The notes: generated from the sequence alone by a model not told the origin. A DNA stretch of 64,000 nt from Anodontia alba (GCA_964016985.1 OZ024823.1:125182924-125246923), one strand, 5' to 3'; positions 21,303-31,829 are shown, counted from the first letter of the stretch. A program made the numbers and translations.

Positions 21303-21333
<31 letters not shown>
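21303..21333. repeat. (AAT)n microsatellite
   Basis: Ten or so pure AAT units, just 3' of the RT pseudogene. A simple-repeat tail is usual for Jockey/CR1-like elements, so it may mark the true 3' end of that retrotransposon. Confidence 0.95.
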
Positions 21334-21405
21334 GATGATGATACACATCAAATTTATACGCGTGTTGTCGCTGAATTGCGACGTTTTTGTTTGAAGTATG
21401 CAATA

Positions 21406-21730
21406 CAGCCGACTCTCGTTATCTCGAAATCCAAGGACTCTAGGAAACACTTCGAGATATCCGTACTTCGACATATCAGATTTGCGTAACTGAGGAAAAC
21501 AATTAATCCAACTACCACCTTTACAGAATGAATCTTTAATTTGACACCCAAGTTAGAGATATATTGAACATATTGTGAGGAGAAATTGCTCCTAAGGTGC
21601 AATTTCTCCTCTTTCCCACAATATTTTGTTGCCTGTTGGTAGATCTCTGTGTTAAAAGAGGGACCAGATTTTCACTCCGTGATAAGCGGTTATTCGAGAT
21701 AAGCGAGTTCGAGATAACGATAGTCGACTA
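21406..21730. mobile_element. Family C MITE (pogo/Tigger-type ends)
   Basis: TA at 21404-21405 and 21731-21732 flank CAGCCGACTCTCGTTATCTC and the inverted GAGATAACGATAGTCGACTA. The centre holds a hairpin with ATTGTGAGGAGAAATTGC and GCAATTTCTCC. Same subtype as the 15.44 kb copy. Confidence 0.82.
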
Positions 21731-21865
21731 TATTTAAGTTCCGGTATCCACACTTTGCCTTACTCTAAATGTGGTAACACCTCATCTGAGTAGCAAAGGG
21801 AGGAAACGTACCTAATCAGGGTCCTTGGGAGGTCTGTGTTCAACGATTGTGACCTTTCCGATGTA

Positions 21866-22222
21866 CAGTCGAACTTCAATGGCTCGAACACCTTTGGGAC
21901 CATGGAAAATTGTTCGAGCCATGGGTAGTTCGAGCCAATGAAGGTTAATCCTGGCGCCAGGTCGAGAAGCAAATATCGCTAATTCTGGGAAATCTATTGA
22001 TCTTCTACACAATAATTGTATGTTGAGTGTACTCATTAGAATCGCATCGAAGAGGCGATTCTAATGAATACACACAACATACAATTTCATAATGAAATAA
22101 GAAAGCTTCCTTAAATATTTTTTTTCTTGATCTATCGGAAGAATTTCGTAGGGACTCAAAAACGAGTTCGAATTAACCATGATGAACGAGTCATCGGTGT
22201 TCGAGCTATTGAGATTCGACTG
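21866..22222. mobile_element. Family C MITE carrying the family A-like palindromic core
   Basis: TA then CAGTCGAACTTCAATGGCTC at the left, AGCTATTGAGATTCGACTG then CA at the right. The centre (22023-22085) is a palindrome GTACTCATTAGAATCGCATC/GGCGATTCTAATGAATAC followed by GAAATAAGAAA. It matches the centre of family A (GTACTCGTTAGAACCGCCTC) although the ends are unrelated. Confidence 0.8.
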
Positions 22223-22489
22223 CAATTGATAATTCCCGTTCTGCACGATCTTTAAAACAATCAAAAATCTAAAAAGTTACCTTTGGAAACAGAGAACACC
22301 CAACATAATGAAAATCGGAGACTCGGATTTATAAAGTCTCCTCAAATACAGCTATGCAGTTTGCGAGGCTGTATACGACCCCTACCATCCGCTCAAGCGG
22401 TATTCGAGTTTCAAAGCAACCAAAATGAACTCAGTGATTCCAAATGTAGGGCACAGGGAACCAGTTGTATCAGGACTGCTGATTGGTGC

Positions 22490-22490
<1 letters not shown>

Positions 22491-22529
<39 letters not shown>
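22491..22529. repeat. Poly(A) tract
   Basis: 39 consecutive A. No convincing retroposon body can be assigned on its 5' side. Confidence 0.95.
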
Positions 22530-22531
<2 letters not shown>

Positions 22532-22945
22532 AAACGTGCAGATAGTTATTTTGTGTAAGGCGACCTGTGATTGGTTAATAATAAAGATTAATAGATTACT
22601 TAAAACCTATTATATTCTAATTTGAAGACAAAAACATGTTTGTGTGTAATTTCCTATTTTTTTTCAAAGACATGAATTTTCTGTTGCGTTTGCTGAGGTG
22701 GTGAAATTTCAAAATTTCAATTTCTGATACCTGCTTATTGAGGGGTTGCTACATGCAGCATCCAAAAAGTCCCAGAAAGTGCTGGTGACAGTGGTGTATT
22801 TCCTTATTCATTTTTTACATTGGTGGTTTAAGTAAACACAATTTGGAAACCCAGCTATACCCTGAAATGACCTCTTAACCACCGAAAAGGGTGGAATTAT
22901 TATAGAGCTCTATGGGAAAATAATAAGTTCCCTGTACCCCAAAGG
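22530..22945. other. No gene seen
   Basis: AT-rich filler up to the next microsatellite. Confidence 0.5.
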
Positions 22946-23055
22946 AAATAAATAAATAAATAAATAAATAAATAAAAATAATTCCGCTTGTACTCGTATT
23001 CTCAGTTTTAACCTTTCAGTTCCACTAACGCACCGTTTTAGTTTGCGAGAACACA

Positions 23056-23136
<81 letters not shown>
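22946..23136. repeat. (AAAT)n and (AC)n microsatellites
   Basis: AAAT units at about 22946-22978 and a pure AC run at 23052-23136, separated by 73 bp of ordinary sequence. Confidence 0.97.
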
Positions 23137-23139
<3 letters not shown>

Positions 23140-23339
23140 AAAAAACAAATAAAAAAATAACCTGTTATTACAGAAAGTCAAGTATGGAGATATGTGTTAT
23201 AATTATCGACTTCCCCATGTGTTGTTTGATGAAAATGCACTTTATCGGATTTCGTATATAAAAATATTGCTTTCTCCCGATGGTGTGCAGACAATTGGAT
23301 TGAAATGGAACTAAATATTAGCCAACAAATGCGAAAAGG

Positions 23340-23470
23340 TTACTTATCACGAAGGCTACAAGCAAATGCTCAGGCGAGCCTGCGCATAAGTGCAGTCTTG
23401 CCAGAGCCATTGCTGCTCGCTGACATGTAGTAGAGACCGTGAGGAAGCTTCAGGCCTAACACGCATGTCT
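23340..23470. repeat. Family E-like foldback, divergent
   Basis: ACGAAGGCTACAAGCAAATGC, GCGAGCCTGCGCATAAGTGC and GTCTTGCCAGAGCC give the E pattern with GATCAG replaced by CAGGCGAG/CTTGCC. It may belong with the 35.5 kb copy. Confidence 0.4.
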
Positions 23471-23612
23471 GTAGCTCAAATAGGGGACTGCGCATTCGCA
23501 TTTTTACGAATCACAAATCAGAAAAGCATTAGGTCCCTTTTTTCGTGTACAAACTCATATCCCGTTTTCCTTTTAGAGTATTAGCATCAAGTTGGATTAC
23601 GCACAAAGTACA

Positions 23613-23876
23613 TTTGGGCCGTACGATGCTAAAACATGTCTTCGGGCACATACGGACAGCGAAGGCCCAGATCAGCCTGCGCGTCCGCGCAGCCTGATCA
23701 GGGCCTTCGATGTCCGCAAACAGAAGCATTGGATTCTATAGAATGTTTCATTGAGTGGGTAGCAAATTCCCGGATGAGACTTTGCGCCTGTGCGCTCAAA
23801 AGGACCCCAGGGATGATGTTAATCTGCAAATTTTGCGCATGCTGGAAGGCATGTTTTCGCTTCACGCGGCCCATTT
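23613..23876. repeat. Family E foldback
   Basis: GGCCGTACGATGCTAAAACATG opens it and CATGTTTTCGCTTCACGCGGCCC closes it as an inverted end. The core CAGATCAGCCTGCGCGTC/CGCGCAGCCTGATCAG is almost perfect. ACATACGGACAGCGAAGGCC and GGCCTTCGATGTCCGC are also inverted. Confidence 0.8.
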
Positions 23877-24070
23877 AATCAGATAAGGAATCATCAAGAC
23901 TTCCATAACATGCGGCGGCAAAAATCAGTGGGAGATGTATAATGCAAATCCTGTAAAACTATAATCCGGAAGTCTATGCGTTGTAACCAAGGCTATTTAT
24001 TGGCCCTTTGTCAGTAAAAAACACCTTCTAAGACAAAGCAAATAAATTGTCGTTTCTTCCTTGCACACTA

Positions 24071-24187
24071 CCCAGCGGTCACACAAGGTTGAGACAACGT
24101 TGCATCAACGTTGATGCAACGTCATACGTCGATGCAACGTTGCAGCGAAATTGATTCGACGTTGTATAAACATCATGTGCCCGCCAG
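24071..24187. mobile_element. Family D palindrome
   Basis: CCCAGCGGTCACACAAGGTT opens it and ATGTGCCCGCCAG closes it. The middle alternates CAACGTTGATGCAACG and ACGTCGATGCAACG motifs. Confidence 0.75.
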
Positions 24188-24629
24188 ATAATATTATTTT
24201 GATGTATCAAACAGCAGAATTTTAAAATATCTATAGTTTCACAAAATCAATTGAACTTTATTGTAATTCTGACACAAAGCTCGGAAGGGCAACATTATAT
24301 TGAAGAAGAGGCCGTAAAATTTCATTTTGATCAGATTAGAATAGAGTTTGGTCAGTAAAAGAAAAGAAATTATGTTTGTGATTGAGTTTATCGACCCTAC
24401 GTAATAATCATGTGCTAATTATTTTAACACACATATATAGGTACCACCTATTCAATTCATATTAATGTCTGTTCAACACATTCTTTTATTTCAAAAGATA
24501 CTTGTATGCACATGAGAATTTGTCTACAATACATTTGCTCAGTAAAACATTCATAAATTGTAATTACATAAAAGGACAATACAAATCCGAATTTCGTCGG
24601 AAACAAGGAACAAACAGTAACAGCAAAAA

Positions 24630-24630
<1 letters not shown>
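24188..24630. other. No gene seen
   Basis: AT-rich, no recognised repeat. Confidence 0.5.

Positions 24631-24661
<31 letters not shown>
24631..24661. repeat. Poly(A) tract
   Basis: About 31 A interrupting a 132-codon frame that has no domain. The frame is a composition artefact. Confidence 0.95.
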
Positions 24662-24662
<1 letters not shown>

Positions 24663-24959
24663 ATACCGTCTTAGAATAATCAGAAATAAAATATTGAGAG
24701 ATGTAGGGGCGAGGAGCTTATTTGATTTTATAGATAAAAACAAAACAAAACCTTTAATCCCGAAACAATTTGGAGCAAGCATGTATATATTCTATGCTGC
24801 AAAGCTATTTAGCAATTATAATAATGGAAGCAATATTCCCATACATCACTGTAAACCAACAGGCAATGCCACGCCCACTTTCTGCCGCGTCACATTTTAA
24901 GCAAAACATATTATCGAGTCATTCTCTGCACCTCATGGCTAGTACCTTGTCCGAGAGCT

Positions 24960-25510
24960 ACACAAATGCAAACTAGATTGGGCAGTCGATGGCACGCCAT
25001 CGCAAATCCCCACGCTTCTGGCAGAAATTGCCTTTGTACCACACAGCATAGTTTTAAGCAACCAGGCAAAATTCTACTTGTATGTTATTCTACTCATCAT
25101 TCCCTTCAATTTGATATGCCACATGACCATGTTGTGAGAAACTTTTTTGACCCCGCCCCACCCCCCCAAGTCCCACCCCAAAGGGTGTTCCTGGGGTCAC
25201 AAAGTAAATCCCGTTCAATATGTTTTACATCTATCACTACTGAGTATATGTGCATATTTTCGCATAAAAATCTTTAAAATTGACTTGGAAATTGGAAATT
25301 GTTAATATTTGACCTTTTGACCCCTCCCCAGGGCCCCTGGGGGCGGAGCCAAAAATAAACATGCTCTTGCACGCCCCACTTGTGTAAGCAAGCCACTCAC
25401 CAAATTTGGTTGGATTCTGTCCAGCGGTTTGGGAGGAGATAACATAACGGACAGACGGACGGATAACAATATCCCCGACGCTTTTTCTAAAAAGCGTGGG
25501 GATAATAAGA
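24960..25510. repeat. Dispersed repeat ending in a CCCCACGC hairpin
   Basis: GC-rich island in AT-rich DNA. CCCGCCCCACCCCCC, GGGGGCGGAGCC, CACCAAATTTGGTTGGATTC and GGACAGACGGACGGAT precede CGACGCTTTTTCTAAAAAGCGTGGGG (25477-25502), whose halves pair. The left side has GATGGCACGCCATC, a short palindrome, and CCCCACGC at 25009, which may be the matching inverted end. A 145-codon minus frame runs across it without a domain. Confidence 0.5.
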
Positions 25511-26096
25511 ATAATGAGGAGTATCGAATACAGGAATGAATATTTGCATGCCACTTGAATGCTTTGCAACAGAACTTTCAAAGCAAATGCAGATATTTCA
25601 CAACGACAAAATCTGCTGTGATCCAAAATCCAAAGATTTGTATTTTCTATCTTTAGCATAATAGTGAAGCGCACGACCCAAATAAAGTCATTTTACATTT
25701 CTTATCATGTTGACTTTGTATAGAAACATTACTGATATGACATTCCATAATAGTTATTCCCGTACCAGTTTCCTCCTCGTATCTAGACTTTCCACATGTG
25801 GAATGTATCCAAACAGGCGAATACCAAGCAATAGTCTATGGTACTCATAAATCATTATCAATTCGCATTAATTAGATATCGTCAGAAATTACTTAAACTA
25901 TAGCATTTATGATAAAGGCGAAAAATAATTATCCTATCATTAATCTTTATGGCATCTGGTTCGCATGGTAATAGCAGTTCATGGCATTTTTTGTCCTGTT
26001 AATTACACGCAATAAGTCAATCGATGGTCATTCTGATATTAAATGGTCACCACCAGGTTAGCTGTGCGAGTTATATGAGGACATATTTGGCATGCA
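25511..26096. other. No gene seen
   Basis: AT-rich DNA without recognisable features. Confidence 0.5.
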
Positions 26097-26375
26097 CATA
26101 ACGAAAACATTCCCTATACAAATATACTGAAAATTTTATCACTAAAAAAGGAAAATTTTCAGGTAAAAAATTCTGATATTTTTCATATTTCTGCTTAAAA
26201 CATAGATTGTGGGTACTCGTTAGAACCGCCTCGACGAGGCGGTTCTAACGAGTACCCACAATCTATGTTCCGAGCAGAAATAAGAAAAATAATGTATACC
26301 CCTGTAAACCCCAGTTTTACTATTTAAAAGTGGGGTTTAAGGGGGTCAAAATTATATAGGCATGTTTTCGTAATG
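26097..26375 (-). mobile_element. Family A foldback MITE
   Basis: Complete 279-bp copy with a near-perfect central palindrome, loop CGACGAG, and ATCTATGTTCCGAGCAG on one arm. A flanks both ends. Confidence 0.92.
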
Positions 26376-26569
26376 AGTTCTAAGCAATAATATGCAATAC
26401 AAAACGTCTGCACCACAAATATATATAGCTTTGCAATAAATAAATTCACAGTCCCACGATCCAAAATGGAGCACGTCCATATTTGCTGTTACGGCTGGAA
26501 AGAAGGCCAATTGTACTTGTGAAAATTTTTATTTAACTTAGTAACTGCATTGCTTTAAAATATAAAATT

Positions 26570-26725
26570 GCATGTGTGCCCAGCGAATACTCAGATCAGC
26601 GACTTCGCTGTCCGCTAGAAGACTCTTTGGATCATTGACTAGCCACAGGGTACCCCGAAAAGACTTCGAATATATTGCGCTGATGCGCCGGCTGATCTGA
26701 GTCTTCACCGGGCGCACATGTACTA
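26570..26725. repeat. Family E foldback, compact
   Basis: GCATGTGTGCCCAGCGAATACTCAGATCAG is inverted as CTGATCTGAGTCTTCACCGGGCGCACATG. The classic CGCAGTC arm is partly replaced by CGACTTCGCTGTCCGC. Confidence 0.65.
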
Positions 26726-26851
26726 TTGTAGGAACTTGTGTAGTAAGGAAAGTAAATATTAAGTGAACTCGGGTGTACGGCACTTCCTCGAGGGCGCTTC
26801 ATTGCACAGAACCTTTAATTATTACCATTCCATCGTATCGATATGACTTAA

Positions 26852-26999
26852 CCCAGTGTAGTCTGGAAACCCCTAAAGGGATGGTTGGCAAATCATTTTG
26901 GAAGTTTGTGAATTTATAGCAACAAACTGAATCAAGTAATCTGACTGGCTGAAAATTGGAAGTGGGCATGGCTTCTTAATTCATTCAGCATGACAAGGG
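26852..26999. mobile_element. Chimeric family B element
   Basis: TTAA (26848-26851) is followed by CCCAGTGTAGTCTGG, the left end of the subtype seen at 62.5 kb. The right end is CATTCAGCATGACAAGGG then TTAA (27000-27003), the end of the CCCTTGTC subtype. The usual foldback centre is missing and 148 bp remain. Confidence 0.65.
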
Positions 27000-27097
27000 T
27001 TAAACTAACTATCAACTCCTTACTATACTTGTTTTAAAATTTGAACAAGTACAATTTATCCCCGATGGTGTGTCTAAAAAATGCTGGATGAATGGCA

Positions 27098-27170
27098 AAG
27101 AGTGAAGACCCTAATGGGACGCCGCGTTCTGTGGCGTTCCATCTGGGTCTACATTGTTTGCTCTGGCCTG
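27098..27170. repeat. Family B core hairpin
   Basis: AAAGAGTGAAGACCCTAATGGGACGCCGC is mirrored by GTGGCGTTCCATCTGGGTCTACATTGTTTGC. It is followed by GCCTGTCTGTCCGAAT, also seen at 30.4 and 34.35 kb after the same hairpin, so these three form a subfamily. Confidence 0.6.
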
Positions 27171-27237
27171 TCTGTCCGAATACAGTATAATAAAGTACCA
27201 CAATGAAAGTATCGCCTTGGAACGGTCAGTAATAAAT

Positions 27238-27515
27238 CATCACGAGAACATGCCTATATAATTTTGACCCCCTTAAACCCCACTTTTATATAGTAAAACT
27301 GGGGTTTACAGGGGTATATATTATTTTTCTTATTTCTGCTCAAAACATGGATTGTGGGTACTCGTTAGAACCGCCTAATTGAGATGGTTCTAACAAGTAT
27401 CCACAATCTATGTTTTGAGCAGAAATATGAAAAATATCAGAAATTTTCATCTGAAAATTTTCATCTTTTGGTGGTAAAATTCTGGATATATTTGAATAGG
27501 CGTGTTTTCGTAATG
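27238..27515 (+). mobile_element. Family A foldback MITE, asymmetric arms
   Basis: Full length of 278 bp. The tip of one arm has changed (CCGCCTAATTGAGATGG) and the right arm has C-to-A and C-to-T changes, so the hairpin is weakened. T flanks both ends. Confidence 0.9.
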
Positions 27516-28130
27516 TACTTAGGTTCTTGAGCTGGCTTTACGGGATTCCAGCCATCACTTTCCAGGGCTTTTGTTTGTATTGAGGTTTTACGGCCCAGTC
27601 AACCCAATGGGGTCATGTCGAGCGCGGTCAGTTTACCTAACCACACGTTTACTGGACAGGCTTAGTCCTTTAAGCGGTTAACCAGTATTGTGCACATTCT
27701 TTCGCCAGAAACTGACAACTGCCCTTCTTGAATCAGCGGAAGGAAGAGAATGACCGTAGAAAACTTTCCAGGGCTGACAATTGTACTTTAAACGTCTAAA
27801 TGTACATAAAAAACTGGTGCCGTCTGAATTAGGGACAATCAACAGTTTCGCCAGTTTATTAAACTAAAATGCAGACTGTATTGTTGTAATTCTTTCATTC
27901 TTGTCTCTGTAGTTCTCAATAGGGGCTATGTTTAGGAATTTTAACTTAGAAAACCATGCTTCTGATGGAATTCCGTGTTCATAATCAGGATTGTTTGATG
28001 AGGGGGTAATTTAAAAACAAACGAACCAAAATGTTGGTTGCAGAGCTGTGTACAAAACACACTGTTACGAGTTTACTTTTACCATAAAAAAAATAAAGCA
28101 AAACTTACTATCATGTTTTAGCACGCGGGC
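27516..28130. other. No gene; scrap of dispersed repeat
   Basis: GGGGTCATGTCGAGCGCGGTCA at 27609-27630 recurs with changes at 45.79 kb (AGGGTCATGTCGAATGCGGTCA), so a small repeat lies here. The rest is featureless. Confidence 0.45.
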
Positions 28131-28163
<33 letters not shown>

Positions 28164-28208
28164 CGTGCGTGCGTGTATGTGTGTGTTTATGTGTGCGCGC
28201 GCGCGTGC
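28131..28208. repeat. (TG)n microsatellite with interruptions
   Basis: TG run turning into GCGTGCGTGCG and GCGCGCGCG. The Cys/Val/Arg-rich frame across it is not a gene. Confidence 0.95.
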
Positions 28209-28898
28209 GTCAAGAGAAATGGGTTATAGTTTGTGGAGTTGGGATTTAGGAGCGCAAGCTGTCTAGCAGTTCTGCTTTCAGATTTACACGCCTTCTTCCA
28301 TTGTAATGTTATTTTAATTGCACGACGTAGGAACGGGTATCAGACTCCGTGAAGGTGCTGACCTAAACCTTTCATTGAAAGGTTAATATCTGACGTAATG
28401 TCTTTGTTCGGGCACTCCGTGTCTGAACTGGTTGTTTTCTTTAGCTCTGGGCCCAGTTGTTAAAAAATAACGATGTCGTTACTTGACATATCGTTAAAAC
28501 GTTGATCATTAAATATGGCATATATGCTAATATGTTTGCTGAAAAAATTGTAAGAAGCTTTTGCATTTGCATTTGAGGAAGGGTTGTGTGCGTGAATTCT
28601 GAATTTATGAAACGTTCCTTTTTCTCCTTGTGTATAAAACCACCGAAATACGGTATAAATTATGTTGTTTATTTTACGTCACACTGAAAAATAAATAGAG
28701 CTTTATTTTGCGCAGGGACATTAAAGAAGTTCAGAAGTTGAAATATATTCTGTGACAAAGTAAAAAACAGGTCGTCTTTTTGTGTAAAACTATGAAAACT
28801 ATTATTAATTTTCTTGTGATGATTTCGCCTAAAGTGTATTTTTAAACATATGAAGGACGAAACACATAATGCCTTTGCCGACCTCATTCAAACTTTAC
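28209..28898. other. No gene seen
   Basis: AT-rich; a 72-codon minus frame has no recognisable domain. Confidence 0.45.
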
Positions 28899-29004
28899 CC
28901 AGCAGGCACATAACTTTAAACAACGTAGCATTAACGTCGATGCTACGTCATGACGTTGCATGGACGTTTATGCGACATTGTATTAACGACTAGTGCTCAT
29001 TGGG
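28899..29004. mobile_element. Family D palindrome
   Basis: CCCAGCAGGCACATAAC opens and GTGCTCATTGGG closes. TA lies outside both ends (TTTA before, TATG after), suggesting TA as the target. The middle has ACGTCGATGCTACGTCATGACG. Confidence 0.78.
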
Positions 29005-29082
29005 TATGGAAATCCTTTACAACTTGTACATAAAAGTACCCTCCGTTTACTGACTTCAGTTGTATCACATAACTAACCCAGT

Positions 29083-29282
29083 GCAGCATGACAAAATCAA
29101 CAAAATAGCATGTGTGCCAAGCGAAGACTCAGATCAGCCTGGGCATCCACCAAGTCTGATCAGTCTTCGCTGTTCACTAAATGGGTAGCTAAGGACCCAA
29201 GCTTTCTTCATGCGGACAGCGTCTGAGTCTTCGCTGGGCGCACATTCTATTTTGTAGCTTTTGTCATGCGCTGGCTCATAAA
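29083..29282. repeat. Family E foldback, ATGACAAAATC subtype
   Basis: AGCATGACAAAATCAACAAAATAG and TATTTTGTAGCTTTTGTCATGC are inverted ends. Inside are CAGATCAGCCTGGGCATCC, AAGTCTGATCAG and GGGTAGCTAAGGACCCAAGC. It serves as the uninterrupted relative of the split copy at 42.8 kb. Confidence 0.75.
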
Positions 29283-29439
29283 ATGTATCAGTGGTCAAAC
29301 CTGTTAATTATTATTAATTCAGTATGATTAAAAGAAGAACCCTCACAATGCATTAGACTGTTCATTTTTTTGTTGTTGTTGATTTAATGTACCATTTTGT
29401 ATAACAAAGCGACGGCTCCGAATTGACTGCCAGCAGTGT

Positions 29440-29670
29440 AGTTGTGTTTGTTTGTTTTGTCTTGTACTATATTTCTTGCTGTGTTTAGTGAGTCTTGTAT
29501 CGTATTGTGATCGCCTATGAGCTGGTTGCTTTATTGCTTAGTATTTTGTTGCCTGTGTGTAGTATGTCATAGTTTGTTTACTGTTTCTCTGGTGTCATTC
29601 GGAGGCCATGATATGCGATTGTGGCACTTCGTTGACAACTTCTTTACTATTTTGATATATTGGTTTTCGA
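29440..29670 (+). repeat. Family F-like repeat, weak
   Basis: GGTGTCATTCGGAGGCC and GCGATTGTGGCACTTCGTTGAC resemble the F motif GGTGTCTGGGAAGGGC...GTGATTGTGGCACTCCCTGG. The upstream part is T-rich with GTTTAGTGAGTC. Confidence 0.35.
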
Positions 29671-29732
29671 ACCACTGCACGTCTATTAGTTTATTGATAA
29701 TATATTTCAAACTTCCATGATGTTTTAAATTT

Positions 29733-30340
29733 GGTTTTCATATTCAAATAGCCAAGATCCGTAGAATGAAGACTTTACAAATTGTTGTCATAATTTTCTT
29801 TTTTTCTTTCTTTCTTTTTTTTTTGTTATTTTCAAACTATCGGTATTTTACATTTAACTTAACTTTACTTAATTACTGTGCTATACTTACTCTCAAATTA
29901 GTTTATTTAGGATTTAAATTTATCTTCTATCCATATTCATTCATCATCTCAAGATGTCTTGTTTAGGTTTTCATATACCATCACGAAAACATGCCTATAT
30001 AATATTGATCCCCTTAAACCCCACTTTTATATAGTAAAACTGGGGTTTACAGGGGTATACATTATTTTTCTTATTTCTGCCCAAAAACATAGATTGTGGG
30101 AACTCGTTAGAACCGCCTCGCCGAGGCGGTTCTAAGGAGTACCCACAATCAATGTTGTGACCAGACGTATGAGGAATATCCGAATTTTTATCTTTTCATT
30201 TTTTGGTGGTTAAAATGTTCAGTATATTTGAATAGGCGTGTTTTCGTAATGCAAATAACCAAGAATCGTAGAATGAATACAATTGTTAACGTATTCGGAT
30301 GCCTTAACATCTTTGCTATACTTACTCTAAAATACCAGTG
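29733..30340. repeat. Local direct duplication preserving an empty family A site
   Basis: GGTTTTCATATTCAAATAGCC then AGATCCGTAGAATGAAGAC (29733-29772) recurs as GGTTTTCATATAC, the family A element, then CAAATAACC and AGAATCGTAGAATGAATAC. GCTATACTTACTCT also recurs (29880 and 30316). The first copy lacks the element. Confidence 0.8.
29979..30251 (+). mobile_element. Family A foldback MITE
   Basis: 273 bp with a CGCCGAG loop and some decay in the right arm (TCAATGTTGTGACCAGACG). C flanks both ends, and the empty paralogue has a single C there. Confidence 0.92.
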
Positions 30341-30551
30341 CATGGAACCTTTGTGATGTAACAGAAGATACAAATCTTGATGAATCTAGAATGAGCAGTT
30401 TGATATGGATCTACACTGTTTACTCAGACATGTCTGTCCGATTATTCAGTCAGGATAAATACCGAAGACAAATTATAGAAATGACCTGGAAATTCCCTGG
30501 GAGAAGGACTGTACTGTTTGAAATGAATATATTTGTAACCTGTTTGGACAT

Positions 30552-31022
30552 GAGATTTTGCCGCGTCGCGAGTAAAAGCCTCTTCAGACGTTCCGTGACA
30601 AAACTTCATTATGAAAACACGCCTATTCAAATATATTGAAAATTTTACAACCTAAAAAGGAAAATTTTCAGATAAAATCTTCTGATATTTTTCATATTCG
30701 TGATCAAAACATAGATTATGGGGAATTGTTAAAACGGCCTCAGCGAGGCGGTTCTAACAAGTACCCGCAATCTATGTTTTTTTTAGCAAAATAAGAAAAT
30801 AATGTATACCCCTGTAAACCCCAGTTTTACTATATAAAAGTGGGATTTAAGGGGTCAAAATTATATAGGCGTGTTTTCGTGATGTTCAGTGCACATGGAA
30901 GACCACATGTATAGCTCTTTGGATGATGAGTCGCTTCGGCCTACCGCTTACCGCAGGCTCGCCAGAACTTTTGCTGTTTGCATATGATATAACGGGTCTT
31001 TTCCCATGCCACGACTCATTTA
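30552..31022. mobile_element. Family G foldback split by family A
   Basis: The left part (30552-30606) has TTTGCCGCGTCGCGAGTAAAAGC. The right part (30885-31022) has GGCCTACCGCTTACCGCAGG, CTCGCCAGAACTTTTGC and CTTTTCCCATGCCACGACTC. Both halves match the intact copy at 2.16 kb in order, so one element was interrupted. Confidence 0.7.
30607..30884 (-). mobile_element. Family A foldback MITE inside family G
   Basis: 278 bp with decayed left arm (GATTATGGGGAATTGTTAAAACGG). T flanks both ends. It lies 355 bp from an oppositely oriented copy at 29.98 kb. Confidence 0.92.
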
Positions 31023-31455
31023 GTTCTCTTGTAAGTATTAAAAGTCAATAGTATTTGTTCGCAGGCGGAAAATGCAGTTCCTTAGAAAAGAGCCTAGTTA
31101 TTAAATAATTATTGCGCACACCATTGCATTGCAGAGAATGTAATCAGCGTAATAATATTTTACACACAGTCACATCTGTTTGATTCATTAGGCAGGCATG
31201 GAGACAAGCCTCTGTAATTAATGTAACAGAAGGAAAGGATTTACACGAAAAGCCGATAAATAATGAGGAATTCTAAATTGAAGCTTAAAACGAACTATAA
31301 TACAACAAAATGCTGACAAATAGGATCCTTAAGATGCAACAATGATAGTTCCGTTGCTATACAAATGGAATATTTCCTGAAACTAGAAAATAATAAAGAA
31401 ATATATGCTTTTTACATATACTTACATACGCACACATGCACACACACGCACACAC
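31023..31455. other. No gene seen
   Basis: AT-rich filler. Confidence 0.5.
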
Positions 31456-31458
<3 letters not shown>

Positions 31459-31520
<62 letters not shown>

Positions 31521-31549
31521 TTCCACCCCTAAGAGTCATTCCACCCCTA
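31459..31549. repeat. (GA)n microsatellite plus short tandem duplication
   Basis: Pure GA at 31459-31517, followed by two copies of AGAGTCATTCCACCCCT in tandem. Confidence 0.95.
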
Positions 31550-31662
31550 TCATGTGCCTTTGGACTGCTGCATATCGCGCTTTGTGCCTTTCCTGGTTAT
31601 TTGCACCTTTGCTTTTGCTGACAACCAAGCGCAATTATGCTGAATTGACTCTTGTACCTTAA

Positions 31663-31821
31663 CTCTTTGGACTGGATCATTTCTAATAAGAAAGGTGTCT
31701 GGTGAATTTTCATTATTATCATGTTTTATAGAAATTCCTATATTTAATGCAAATAATGTAGACCCGTTCTGCGGCATCTGATCTAGGCCCACACTTTTAT
31801 GCGACGCTAGGCATAAATGGG
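31663..31821. mobile_element. Family B element, CTCTTTGG subtype
   Basis: TTAA (31659-31662) and TTAA (31822-31825) flank CTCTTTGGACTGGATC and CTAGGCATAAATGGG. The ends differ between left and right, and half of the foldback is lost (GTAGACCCGTTCTGCGGCATC). Confidence 0.72.
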
Positions 31822-31829
31822 TTAATATT

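Noticed and set aside
24502..24900. 132-codon plus frame
   Set aside because: It is built around a poly(A) run giving poly-Lys, with no domain on either side.
25237..25674. 145-codon minus frame
   Set aside because: It crosses a GC-rich dispersed repeat and AT-rich filler, and no family is recognised.
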